Shown here in pieces: positions 12,488 to 23,330 of a stretch of 64,000 nt of DNA (within the stretch, counting starts at the first letter, position 1; every line of letters starts with the position of its first letter). The notes under the pieces are model-generated. The model worked only from the letters and a program-made list of their open reading frames with translations, ran no database searches and was not told the origin of the DNA. The position numbers were made by a program, and so were the translations under genes. The DNA lies in NCBI GenBank assembly GCA_950106755.1, contig OX467083.1:28577029-28641028 (forward strand), written 5' to 3'. Source of the DNA: Climacium dendroides (Eukaryota > Streptophyta > Bryopsida > Hypnales > Climaciaceae).

Positions 12488-13260
12488 TCAACTGATATCC
12501 ACACATTCATGCGGTTGCACGTCTAGACGTGTAGGTCTAGTTTGAGCAGATTTTTGAGATTTAACTGATATCTGCACGTGCAATCTGTGGAGCATAGTAA
12601 CTACTTTGAGAATCAGACCATTTTGAGACTAAACTGATATCTGAAGCATCCATATGGTGGCACATAGTATCGAGTTTGAGCAAATTTTTGAGGCTAAAAC
12701 CGATCTTCACACGCAAGAGGAAGTCAGAGAGCCTGCATGCATAAGATTGTTTGGAATCAAAGCAGAGCAGAGAAGTCAAGCGTACACTCCAAACTCCCGA
12801 AGGCATCGTCATTGTCACCATGGCCGCGAAGATTGATGATCAGGCGCACACAATTCGAATGCAAGTCGGAACAAGTCAGATCTTCCCGAAGTCGATGAAC
12901 TCAAAATTCACAGTCGCAGGACTTCAGTCTGACGAGCTCAAATTGGGCTGCAAGTGCTCACTGTTGCTCAAACCATGCGTGAGACAGACAGTATGGTATG
13001 GCACTGAAAAATTGGCTCAGTCCCATTATATAGTGAGGGTGCACGAAACTCTTGTAGAACGTGGATAATTCAAGTAGGCAAGAAATTTGGGTCAAATTCA
13101 ACCACCTCATCCCCGCACAGTACGTACCCCGTACAGCAATGTTGGCAATGCCCTGCACAAGACGTAACCCTGACAGAGTGACAGACGTTGCTAGGAGCTT
13201 TCAGTGGGGACCGAGTGCCCGAAATGCAACACTTATAATTGGACTAAGAAGTGTAACGCC
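12488..13260 (-). promoter_or_regulatory. Conserved 5' region of P450 copy A with TATA-like box
   Basis: Nearly base-for-base the reverse complement of the region before copy B, and shared in weaker form with C and D. A TATATAAT lies at 13025-13032 (minus strand), 538 bp before the P450 ATG; the same spacing occurs in B. If used, the leader is about 0.5 kb long and contains an 86-codon upstream ORF. The region contains recurring words such as TTTGAG and GATATC followed by CACA. Confidence 0.55.
12561..12821 (-). CDS. Possible upstream ORF of P450 copy A, 86 aa
   Basis: Begins MVTMTMPSGVWSV and stops 73 bp before the P450 ATG. An equally long ORF with the same start, stop and spacing precedes copy B. 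In D the first residues persist (MMMPSGVWSVR) and then an early stop follows; in C it is broken. It is not similar to any family I know. The opposite strand is also open here (12751-13068, 105 codons), so coding on either strand is unproven. Confidence 0.3.
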   Translation of the reverse strand: MVTMTMPSGVWSVRLTSLLCFDSKQSYACRLSDFLLRVKIGFSLKNLLKLDTMCHHMDASDISLVSKWSDSQSSYYAPQIARADIS

Positions 13261-13282
13261 CCTCCCATAAATATTGATTACC

Positions 13283-13912
13283 TAGATGTTGATTACCAAA
13301 TGCATTGTCCCACATGTTTTTGACTAGATGTTGATTACCAAATGCATTGTCCCACATGTTTGTGACTAGATGTTGATTACCAAATGCATTGTCCCACATG
13401 TTTGTGACTAGATGTTGATTACCAAATGCATTGTCCCACATGTTTGTGACTAGATGTTGATTACCAAATGCATTGTCCCACATGTTTTTGACTAGATGTT
13501 GATTACCAAATGCATTGTCCCACATGTTTTTGACTAGATGTTGATTACCAAATGCATTGTCCCACATGTTTTTGACTAGATGTTGATTACCAAATGCATT
13601 GTCCCACATGTTTGTGACTAGATGTTGATTACCAAATGCATTGTCCCACATGTTTGTGACTAGATGTTGATTACCAAATGCATTGTCCCACATGTTTTTG
13701 ACTAGATGTTGATTACCAAATGCATTGTCCCACATGTTTTTGACTAGATGTTGATTACCAAATGCATTGTCCCACATGTTTGTGACTAGATGTTGATTAC
13801 CAAATGCATTGTCCCACATGTTTGTGACTAGATGTTGATTACCAAATGCATTGTCCCACATGTTTGTGACTAGATGTTGATTACCAAATGCATTGTCCCA
13901 CATGTTTGTGAG
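13283..13912 (+). repeat. 42-bp minisatellite, 15 units
   Basis: Fifteen nearly identical 42-bp units, each containing TAGATGTTGATTACC, AAATGCATTGTCCCACATG and TTTKTGA. The only regular difference is TTTTTGA versus TTTGTGA at one base. Variants run in blocks rather than at random, a sign of slippage or unequal exchange of several units at a time. Because 42 is a multiple of 3, the minus strand stays open as a 14-residue repeat (MWDNAFGNQHLVTN-like); I treat this as a by-product. Confidence 0.95.
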
Positions 13913-15300
13913 TAGGTATTGGTGGAAGCAAAACTAGGGACGGAACTCAAAAAAGTTAAATATGTATTTGAAATGAGGTTGATCACTAGTGGTTTGCTTT
14001 TTGCTATTTTAAAAGAAAAAAATCTTAGTTCCTTCCCACATTACAATTGACTTTAATGTCCACAACATTTGTATAAATTTAAAAGCAACTTTTATTCTAA
14101 GCAGCACCGTCCTCAAAGTGACATTCATAGATTTGTGCCTAAAATGTACTCCAACTATTCACGTGAATCTAGTGTTGGTTTTAGAAACACCTATTCCTAG
14201 CACTTTGAAAATTCATGTTGATTATCAAATGTTGATTACCAAATGCATTGTCCCACATGTCCCATGTTTGTGAGTAGATATTGGTGGAAGCAAAACTAGG
14301 GACAGAACTCAAAAAAGTTAAATATGTTTTTGAAATGAGGTTGATCACTAGTGGTTTGTTTTTTTCTATTTTAAAAGAAAAAATCTTAGTTTTTTTTCTT
14401 CTCACATTACAATTCACTATAATGTCCACAACATTTGTATAAATTTAAAAGCAACTTTTATTCTGAGCAACACCGTCCTCAAAGTGACATTCATAGATTC
14501 GTGCCTAAAATGTACTCCAACTATTCACGTGAATCTAGTGTTGGTTTTAGAAACACCTATTCCTAGCACTTTGAAAATTCATGTTGATTACCAAATGTTG
14601 ATTACCAAATGCATTGTCCCACATGTTTGTGAGTAGGTATTGGTGGAAGCAAAACTAGGGACGGAACTCAAAAAAGTTAAATATGTATTTGAAATGAGGT
14701 TGATCACTAGTGGTTTGCTTTTTGCTATTTTAAAAGAAAAAATCTTAGTTTCTTCTCACATTACAATTCACTATAATGTCCGCAACATTTGTATAAATTT
14801 AAAAGCAACTTTTATTCTAAGCAACACCGTCTTCAAAGTGACATTCATAGATTCGTGCCTAAAATGTACTCCAACTATTCACGTGAATCTAGTGTTGGTT
14901 TTAGAAACACCTATTCCTAGCACTTTGAAAATTCATGTTGATTATCAAATGTTGATTACCAAATGCATTGTCCCACATGTCCCATGTTTGTGAGTAGATA
15001 TTGGTGGAAGCAAAACTAGAGACGGAACTCAAAAAAGTTAAATATGTTTTTGAAATGAGGTTGATCACCAGTGGTTTGCTTTTTGCTATTTTAAAAGAAA
15101 AAAATCTTAGTTTCTTCCCACATTACAATTGACTTTAATGTCCACAACATTTGTATAAATTTAAAAGCAACTTTTATTCTAAGCAGCACCGTCCTCAAAG
15201 TGACATTCATAGATTCGTGCCTAAAATGTACTCCAACTATTCACGTGAATTTAGTGTTGGTTTTAGAAACACCTATTCCTAGCACTTTGAAAATTCATAG
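13913..15300 (+). repeat. Four ~360-bp satellite units that each contain the 42-bp motif
   Basis: GGTGGAAGCAAAACTAG recurs at 13921, 14283, 14642 and 15003 (spacing 362, 359, 361). Each unit passes through AAATGAGGTTGATCAC, TGTCCACAACATTTGTATAA (or close), CACCGTC, and GTACTCCAACTATTCACGTG. The first three end with one or two copies of the 42-bp motif, and the fourth ends before it. Alternate units share the doubled CCCACATGTCCCATG junction, hinting at a ~720-bp dimer. One diverged single unit exists beside copy B at 45255-45660. Confidence 0.92.
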
Positions 15301-17230
15301 TTTATTTATACAATGTTCGAAAATTACATTTAAGAAAATCTAGAATTGTCTTTTGACTACCAATAAGACCCTACAAAACTTTTTTCAATATGATAATAGA
15401 AGCATGGTGATTTGCTTATTTTGTTGGTTTTAGGTGTACTTACCTTGAGTGATTTTGGTACAAATTCTTTGCTTCAACATTTTTAGATTTCAACTTGATG
15501 CAACCAAATTTTTGGAAAATTTCAAAAATCCTTGGTGGTTATACATTGTACTTGCCTCTAGAAATCAATGTTTTTTCTATTTGGTCAAAAATTTTGATTT
15601 TCTTATTAATAAAATAATTTATTGGTGAATAATCACCAAAACCTTACCTTAATTTTGAGTGGGCTTCAATTACATTAGAAAAAAAAGATCAAATTTCCAA
15701 AACCATCTCTAAAAAATATGAAATTCACCAATATTTAAATGTAATTTACTATTCTTAGGTAATATTATGGATGAATGAAGAATGGATGATCAAAATTGAA
15801 CGATTTACTTGCTTGTACTTTAGAGTATGTGACATGGTTGTCATACTGGACAAGTTACTATTCATTTCTTGTCTTGTAGGACGAGTTACTATTCATCAAA
15901 TGTACCTCTCAAGTACATTTGATGAATAGTAACTCGTCCTATAGGACGAAAAATGAATAGTAACTTGTCTAGTATGAAAACCATGGTATGTGTTGTATTT
16001 TGAGTAAGAAAAAAAAATCACTCCTATTCATCTATTAGATTTGCTACAATGGCAATTTTCAATGTCAACTCAATGGTTGTTTAAATAACTATAGCACTTG
16101 AGCATAGTTTCCATTTTTAAATTGAATGTGTAATTTTTGTTAGATTTTGTTGGGATTCAAAAGGATTTTGTGGGACAATGTGAGAAAAAACTATGACTTT
16201 TTCAAGTGCCCAAAGTAGGTGAAACCAAAATTGATCCAAGGCTTTTATATTTAGAAGATTTTCAATTTAGAAAAGTGTTTAGATTGGTTGGTTTTACAAA
16301 CTAGTCACAATTAGATGTCATTACCTTACAAAAATTGACTTGAGTATAAATTTGGCAGTAAATATCCACTTCCGAAAACTTCTTTCGCATTCCAATGTAT
16401 CCATTGTGTTGAAAGGTTAATCATTCTTAAACAACTTGAATAACTATTCAAGACATGTTCTTTTTGGATTGACAAAAAAATATAGTTCCAAGCAATCCAA
16501 TTCTATTGAATAGGCTTGTCTCTAAAGTGCAAAAATAGCCCACACTTGCAATTTTGAGTCACAAAAAAGAGGAAATTTTAGAATTCTTCAATACAAGTTG
16601 ATATGAAAAAAAGATTTTAATCCATCTTAGAACAATGTTTTTGTGACTTATCCCAAACTATTTATGCGGAATAAACTATGTAGTAGTCGGTGATTACACT
16701 CACAATCTACTTCACTTTGGCAATCATAATTTACTGTGGCCAAATAAAATAATTAGAGTTTCTTGTTTCTTTTTATCTATTCCTATCCAATGTGATGGTG
16801 GTAACTATTGCAAGTGTAATTATTGCAACACTTACAACTTATTCTTTCCAAGTAATGGTGATGAAACCTATTGTTCTAATTTGCACCATTTTCCACTCAC
16901 ACATAAGCCAAAGTTAGGTGCTAAATGAGAGTATTCAAGCCCTTCAACAACCAACCCTTAAGCAATACTTGCCTTGTCCAAGAACATGCCTACCTCCAAC
17001 AACTTGAATATTAGTCCAATTAGATCAATCGCAAATCCTTTATTTTCACACTGCAACTGATTATCTTTCCAAAGGCATTGGCTAATAGTGAATTAACTGG
17101 TGGTTCTCTCCAAACATTGACACTCATGTAGACGTGCTAAATGAAGGAAGCATAGATGAAGCAATTTGACCGGTTCTCTTGTAAAAGGTCACTGATGGAT
17201 ATGCTTACAATACTAATGTGCAACAGGTAT
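15301..17230 (+). repeat. Long dispersed repeat R, copy beside P450 A
   Basis: Matches 43550-45250 in reverse orientation, and 33930-34035 plus 38861-40640 in direct orientation. Shared landmarks are GGTTTTAGGTGTACTTA, TTCAACTTGATGCAACC, GATCACAATTGAATGATT-like text, AGTGCCAAAAGTAGGTG-like text and CCTTGTCCAAGAACATG. It has no open frame of note. Its position next to the P450 in A, B and C says it was part of the duplicated block. Confidence 0.75.
15832..15985. mobile_element. Foldback MITE with 7-bp target duplication
   Basis: Two ~70-bp arms pair around a short CTCTCAA loop, with near-perfect inverted repeats running inward from CATGGTT. GTATGTG flanks it on both sides (15825-15831 and 15986-15992). 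The equivalent place in the B block (around 44750) and the C block (around 39265) lacks the palindrome and has one ATGTGTG/GTGTGTG-like copy, so the insertion followed the duplication. Superfamily not assigned. Confidence 0.85.
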
Positions 17231-17930
17231 TTTTTTTCATTTTTTATGAGTGGTGATATAAAATGTTATAGTGATGCTCCAAATTTCAGCATTCATCCAC
17301 ATATTGGGTAGAAAATATCACATTCATGCATTTCACATGTCTCTAATTCTATTTGCATCCATAGTATGAAGATTTCATCGAGAATTTTTTTTTTAATTTG
17401 AAGTTTTTTGGCAAAAAGCTTGATGTTTTATGGCAAAAAGCCAAATTATTTTCTTTTTTTGCAATCTGGCACTACAAAGATAAAAAAAGAAGAAGAAAAA
17501 AAGCCCTGATGTATAGTTCACAAGTGACAGGTTGCAACCACGACTCCGTTTGAAGGAAGAGCCAAAACTTGAACACTCCCAGGAAGACACCTCGTGTGAC
17601 CCTCCTTGAATGGAAATACCTCTCCATGATTGTAAATCTGAAGGATTACTTGGAACCATGATATTAGTGAAGAGAGGAAGTTTCATTTACCACTTTACAT
17701 AGTTCAATGCTTCACGTTAAGTAGAATGTGTCACAAATTTCTTGCAATGGAAAGCACTTCAATTGCATCAAAAGATGAAAGAATTTAAAAAGTTTGTTTC
17801 CGCAAGGTCCAATTTCATCGTAGGTGAACAGGAGCTCGTCTGAGCGCTGAAAAATCATTACAGCAGGCAGTATGGCACATGGCATTTGCTTAAGTTCACC
17901 TAACAACAGAATCTTAGCTATCGAGAATCA
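17231..17930. other. Unassigned segment between R and the orphan P450 5' region
   Basis: 17390-17930 is less AT-rich than its surroundings and open in two short minus-strand frames (17712-17906, 64 codons; 17393-17686, 97 codons). I recognise neither product. It sits where a P450 exon 1 would be expected by comparison with A and C, so it may be an insertion that replaced the gene body of copy D. Confidence 0.3.
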
Positions 17931-18520
17931 AACTGACATCTACATTCGCATCTACACATTCATATAGTTGCACAGAGTATCTAGCTTGAGCAAATTTTGA
18001 GGCTAAAACTGATATCTACACCTAAGCTAGAGGGAGAGCCTGCATAAGATTGTTTGGAAAGCAGTGAAGAGAAGCGTACACTCCAAACTCCCGAAGGCAT
18101 CATCATTGTCACCAAGGCCGCCAAGATTGATCGTCAGGCTCGCACACAATTTGAATGCAAGTCGGAACAAGTCGGCTGTTCCCGAAGTCAACTCAGAATT
18201 CACAGTCGCACGACTTCAAGTACACATTGTTGCTCAAACAATACGTGACACAGACAGTATTTTAATGGCGCTGCAAGCTGACTGCCAATGTATAGCGAGG
18301 TTGCACAAAACTTGTGTAGAACGTGGGTAATTCAAGTGGACAAGAAACGTGGATCAGATTCCACAACCTGATCATTTGAAATCGGCTTACTTGAGTCATG
18401 CCTTGTTGCTGGAATACGACCCACAGAAAGACAGATGTGGTGTCTTTCTGTGGGAGAAGATGATGGACACCTAATTTCCTTTGTCCATGATGCGAGTACT
18501 GGGTAAGAAACACAATACCT
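17931..18520 (-). pseudogene. Orphan P450 5' region, copy D
   Basis: Aligns with the leader of A, B and C: ACACATTCATATAGTTGCAC, GAGCCTGCATAAGATTG, CACTCCAAACTCCCGAAGG and GCACACAATT. It also shares CATGCCTTGTTGCTGGAATA with C only. No P450 exon follows in the expected minus direction. The TATA box is degraded (TGTATAGC). It is therefore the promoter/leader part of a fourth copy whose coding part is gone. Confidence 0.75.
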
Positions 18521-19831
18521 TCACATCATTGACATGAAGCAGTACAATAAATCATAGACTTTGCAAGTTTGAAAAATAAAATAGGTACACCTAAATCACT
18601 ACTTTCTTTTCATTGTGAACAACTTCTATTAACAAAAAATTGAAATATTGAAATATTCTTGTTTGGCAAATGACATGAGATTTTAGTGCATCCAATAACA
18701 TACTATTTGAGTTTTGTATGCAAAAAATTTGCCGGGAACAAGTTTTTGAGTAGATATTTTAAAATTGTTTCTTCAAGAATAGGAACATATTGAAATTAGA
18801 CAACAAATCCTTATTGTAAGCATCAGGTCAAGTGATCCTTTAGGCTCAAGGCACTTTGGAATGTTCTAATCTTAACAACATCTAAAATTGGCAAAACAAG
18901 TAATGAAATTCCTGTTATTTATTCAATTGATACAAATTTTGTTAGAAAAGTCAAAAAAGATTTTAAACTCTAACTTTGAGAATGCACTTTGAACACCAAA
19001 TAAATAAACCATGAAATTTTAAGAGATTGAAAAGAAGTGTACACAAATTTATCCCAGGTTTTCATAAATAGAGGTTTATTGTACATTTTAGTCAATAAGA
19101 TACAAGCTTCAATTTTAGAGTTGGGTCACACTTAGGTGCAACTACCTACAAGGTTGATGGATGAAAGATGTTGGGTGGTTTTAGAAAGTCAGAAGTGGTT
19201 ATTATTGATGCAAAGACAATGGCACCCAATTCAATGGTTGTAGTAGAATTGCCAAGACGTGTTCTTTATAGATTTCATACACTTTTTATCTCCCAGGTTT
19301 GTAACATTTGGCCATACTTTAACCTTACACTTGCTTTTTCATGGTCACTATGATTGTAATTCTATTTCCTAGCTTGTTTCAAACTACAGTGAACTAAGAA
19401 AAGCTATTCTGTACTTATTTGTGCCACTATGTATCAATAGTATACAAATCAAAAATTTCTAAAGTGTACACTTGGAAATACATGTATATTATTGGTATAC
19501 ATTATTCAATAGCAAGAATAAGTCACAACTTGATTGTAAAGTTGTAGCATAAATGAGAAATCAAGAATGGAAATTAATAACAAGATTATGGATAATACGG
19601 TTATTAATAATATTATAACCTATTCTTTTTGATAACCATAGCCTTGATTACCATAAGTGAACTGAATGCCAATGAAATGATATAGTCTTTTTAAGTCTTA
19701 TTCTAGTTAAAACCAAAACCCAAATCATAAGGATTATAATTTTTAATACTTCAAAATTCTACACAACACTTTGACCTTGAAGATAATTTTGTTCATTTGA
19801 ATTTTATTGGTTATATGTAATCTACATCATA
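18521..19831. other. AT-rich intergenic DNA
   Basis: No gene, RNA or bounded repeat recognised. The longest frame, 61 codons at 19168-19353, has no supporting context. Confidence 0.4.
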
Positions 19832-20390
19832 CTCCCTCCATTCCATAATATCAATCATTTTTTGTAGTAATGGAAGTAGTAAAGATTTGACACTGATTTT
19901 TTAATGCATGTTATGACCAAATGATTCTATAGTGAATATGCAATGTGTCTTTTCATGTGCAAAACAAGTAAATGTGGATATCAATTGCAATAATAAAAGG
20001 AAAGATCTTAAAGTAGGAGGTTGCAATAGATACACATAAATAAGAATAGGCTTTCTAGAGAAGAAAGATTTCCTTCGCAACTACGTTGCCATCTTTGCAT
20101 GTTTAGATCTACACAAGAACAACTTGAAATTTAATAGATTCAATGAAAATTCAATGTCTTTAAATCTTTAATCCAATCAACTTCAAACTCCTATTAAAAA
20201 ATCAATTTTAAGAATTTTCTTGATTTGTAAAGTGAACAATAAATTGGACGTCATGTACTTCATTTCATAAGTTAATATCAAAAATAGAATAAATCATCTT
20301 CAACCCTAAAATCAAGTGTGAAGTAAAGGGTACAAGTAATTTGGGACAAATTAAAAAAAAACAGGGACTAGTATTATAGAATAGAGGGAG
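19832..20390. mobile_element. Stowaway-like (Tc1/mariner) element
   Basis: The left end CTCCCTCCATTCCATAATA is mirrored by TATTATAGAATAGAGGGAG at the right, with TA on both sides (19830-19831 and 20391-20392). This TIR matches the well-known plant Stowaway end. At 559 bp it is long for a Stowaway MITE, and I see no transposase, so it is non-autonomous or carries an internal insertion. Confidence 0.82.
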
Positions 20391-20392
20391 TA

Positions 20393-21385
20393 TTTTTTTA
20401 TTGGATTGTGAGTAAAAATCAAAAGTTCTAGTATTATAAGTTCTAATCTTTTTTTTCTCAACTATTAAGGTTGCTACAAAATCTTCGACTAACATCTTAC
20501 AATGGTCTTATATAATAACAACTCATATTGTAATATTGTGCACATCTCTAGGAGCAACTACTACAACAAGCATGAAGTATTTTTCTTCTATAAGAAGTAT
20601 TTGCAAAATTTTTGAAGTATTTGTGAATTACTTAATGCACAAGGCAATAACTAGTTGCCTAAATTGTGGCACATATAGGGATCCAAATAAATCAACAATA
20701 CATCATATACCGCCACAAAAAGGATTTGATAGTGGTGCATCGTTAATTGTAAATAAACCTTATATAGCTCCAAAATATTCAATATCCATTTTTAGCATCG
20801 CCAATCTAAATGGATTCCTCATTGGACTATAAACTCAATCCATATTTACATCTAACAATTCATAATAATTATTGTGTCATGTTTGTAAAAGAAACCTTTT
20901 TTATTTCAATAATGGAAATTTAGCTCCTCATTCCATTTTAAATAATATCTTTAGTAATGGGGTTTTTATTCAACATGAATGTGAGTTTGTTTTTACTTAT
21001 TGGATGTATTTTTTTACATTCACTTAGAACCATTCAACCTACATTTATAGGTTTGATTTGAAGAAAAAAGTTGTTTTGAGGAATAGGATCCATTTCACCA
21101 CCATGCATTTACTTTAACCAGTTAGGAATTACCACAAAGAAGATTGACAAAATGGTGAGTAAGACAATTTCTGCTCAACAAAAAAACTTGCAATAGGAGA
21201 AATTGAATTGTTTTGTTAATTTGCATATCAGCCATAATTAATTTTTTATACCCCTCACGTTGAGCTCAAAAAATAAATTTTAAATAAATTTTTTCACACA
21301 CCTACCTTGGTGAGCTCAAAAAAAATAATTTTAAATAATTTTTTTCATTACCTCCCCATCCTACCCCCTTTGAAGTTTCTAGGTA
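20393..21385. other. AT-rich intergenic DNA
   Basis: Nothing gene-like. A 98-codon frame at 20536-20832 is without recognisable domains. Confidence 0.4.
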
Positions 21386-21389
21386 GAAG

Positions 21390-21625
21390 TGGGGTGCCAA
21401 TCGATATGGGATATATCCCGTATCTATATTCGTATCCCATACCTATATTGTATCCATATCTAATCCATATCTATATCTATATCCCGTATCTAATCTGTAT
21501 CTGTATCATGTATCCATATTATATCTATATCCAACCCATATTTGTATCATATCCGTATTTTGAATTCATATTGTATCCATATCAAATCGTACTATATCTG
21601 TATTGTATTGTATCCGTATCAAGAT
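21390..21625 (+). repeat. Degenerate TATCCATATCTA hexanucleotide array
   Basis: About 230 bp of imperfect TATCYR/TATCTA words (GTATCCATATC, CTATATCC, CCGTATC and so on). The short Tyr/Ile/Pro-rich ORF over it is a by-product. Confidence 0.85.
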
Positions 21626-22205
21626 CCTAAGGCTCTTGTTTTTCTTCAACGGGATGTTTCATCAACAGTTGGAAGAAGAGTTATTTTATTTTTTTGAATC
21701 CGATCAATGGCTCAGGTTTTTCGGAGGGGAAGGGGGCGCAACTAATACAATAGAACACATCTTTTTGGTTCATTGTAACCAACCATCAAGAAACTTTTGA
21801 GTGAGTACTAGTACACAAATAGAAGTTTCATTCAATATATAGCTTTTTATATGGTAACTCTCCTTGTAAATGAATCATTTTTCTTTGAATCTTTTTGTAT
21901 TTCCGTGTTGCTTTATTTTATCTTCTTTTGAATTGGTTGCACAAAATATAGTACTAGTCAAGGCGATTTTTATTTTCATGCATGCTAATGTAATAGAGAG
22001 GAAATGAGGATCGAAGCATGTGTATAAAGTCTAATGTACTTGTAATAGTGTAGCTAGATTGTTCCATTTTATAAGTCTAGTTGATTCTAGTTGATTGTGC
22101 TGGAATCTTAGAAGTTGTGTTGTGCAAATATACCTAATGGATTTTCTACATAGCCATGTAAACTATTGGTTTAAAGATTGAATTATGATAAAATTGTGCA
22201 TTTTA

Positions 22206-22290
22206 AACCATTGGTTGTTTCATATAGTTTGATTAGTTTGAAACCATTGGTTGTTTCATATGGTTTGATAAGTTTTAAACCATTAGTTTG
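22206..22290 (+). repeat. Short tandem repeat, ~42-bp unit
   Basis: AAACCATTGGTTGTTTCATA occurs twice 42 bp apart with the following TGGTTTGAT..GTTT, and a third partial copy (AAACCATTAGTTTG) follows. Confidence 0.7.
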
Positions 22291-22739
22291 TTTAATAATT
22301 ATTAGGGTGGCTAAGCACAAACTAGATTATAATCCAAAATCTAATAGACTACCAATGCACTTTAAAGACATCTAAAGGTTTGACTAGTCTCATATGTCTT
22401 TTTAACTTTTAAAAAGTTGTTATCAAGAGCTAAGTACACTATTCAATTTGCACACATAATCCAAAATTAGAATTATAAATCAATTAATCATATCTAATAT
22501 AATCATCATGATTGCAAGTACAAAATATGATTAATCCCTAAAGGATCAAACTACGTTTTTTTTGGCAATATAGTTATTTTGAGCATCTCACTACGAATGG
22601 AATTTATTTATTTATTTTTATTTTCAAACAACATGTGTTTGAGGAGTAGCTTTAAGGCCCAAAAATTTTCATAACTTTTGACTACATGGTCAAAAATTTT
22701 ATTTTATAATATATAATTTCTTTAAACTTTGAGCAACAT

Positions 22740-22900
22740 GGGTAGTTCAAAAAAATTCTTAAAAAAACACTTTTAAAAAATAAAAATAAAATTTAAATGG
22801 TTTTCTAGATTTATATATATTTAGAAAGTTTTAAATCATTCCATTTTTATTAATGAGATGATAATTATAAGGAGTTTTAGTTTGCAGGTAGTTATAGAAT
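22740..22900 (-). repeat. Dispersed repeat, inverted partner near 33.55-33.70 kb
   Basis: Read on the minus strand it follows 33550-33700: CTGCCTACAAAC-like text, CATCTCATTRATWAAAATGG, AATGATT, AAACTTTCTA and AGAAAACC. No coding potential. Confidence 0.6.
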
Positions 22901-23184
22901 CTCTCTAAAAATGGTAGTTTTGGAGCATTCTTTGATGAAAACAAAGTCAAAAACCTTCAAGGGTTAAGAATGTTATGCCAAGGATAGGCATCATAATATT
23001 CTTGAGCTCTTGGGCAAGGGGACCTTTTCTTCATTATAGGAAATCTTGAAGGAAAGGTTGTGTCATGCATTGTAAACCATTGAGAAAGAGCAATTTCTAC
23101 TATGGTATAAATAGGTGACATTGTAGAGGAAGGCCCCAATATCATTAGCTTAGAATGTTATGATTTTTGAAAATAATAATGCAT

Positions 23185-23330
23185 ATGATTGTGTGTAAGC
23201 ATTTATTTACCCTCCCTCGATAACTAAATATGCATAACCAAATTCTAATTTCATGTATGATTTATGCTATGTCGGTGCCTAAGTGTCGTGCCGCTATCCA
23301 TTGTGACTTTCAAGCAGTGGATCTTTCTTA
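23185..23330 (+). repeat. Dispersed repeat, inverted partner at 38.38-38.50 kb
   Basis: Matches the reverse complement of 38380-38500: GTGTRARCAYTTATTTACCC, GCATAACCAA/GCACAACCAA, GGTGCCTAA, then CAAGCARTGGATCTTT. The flanks share the phrase ACTTCATCCRCCTATATCTT (24410 and 38130), so a larger element of more than 1 kb may be involved. Confidence 0.6.

Noticed and set aside
13244..13903. 219-codon open frame with 14-residue MWDNAFGNQHLVTN-like repeats
   Set aside because: The 42-bp unit is a multiple of three and has no stop in this frame, so openness is automatic; no start context, no homolog, and it sits in a recent minisatellite.
13283..13912. CRISPR-like regular array
   Set aside because: The units are contiguous 42-bp repeats with no unique spacers, in eukaryotic DNA.
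21307..21630. 107-codon Tyr/Ile/Pro-rich frame
   Set aside because: Covers the degenerate TATCCATATCTA array; low-complexity by-product.
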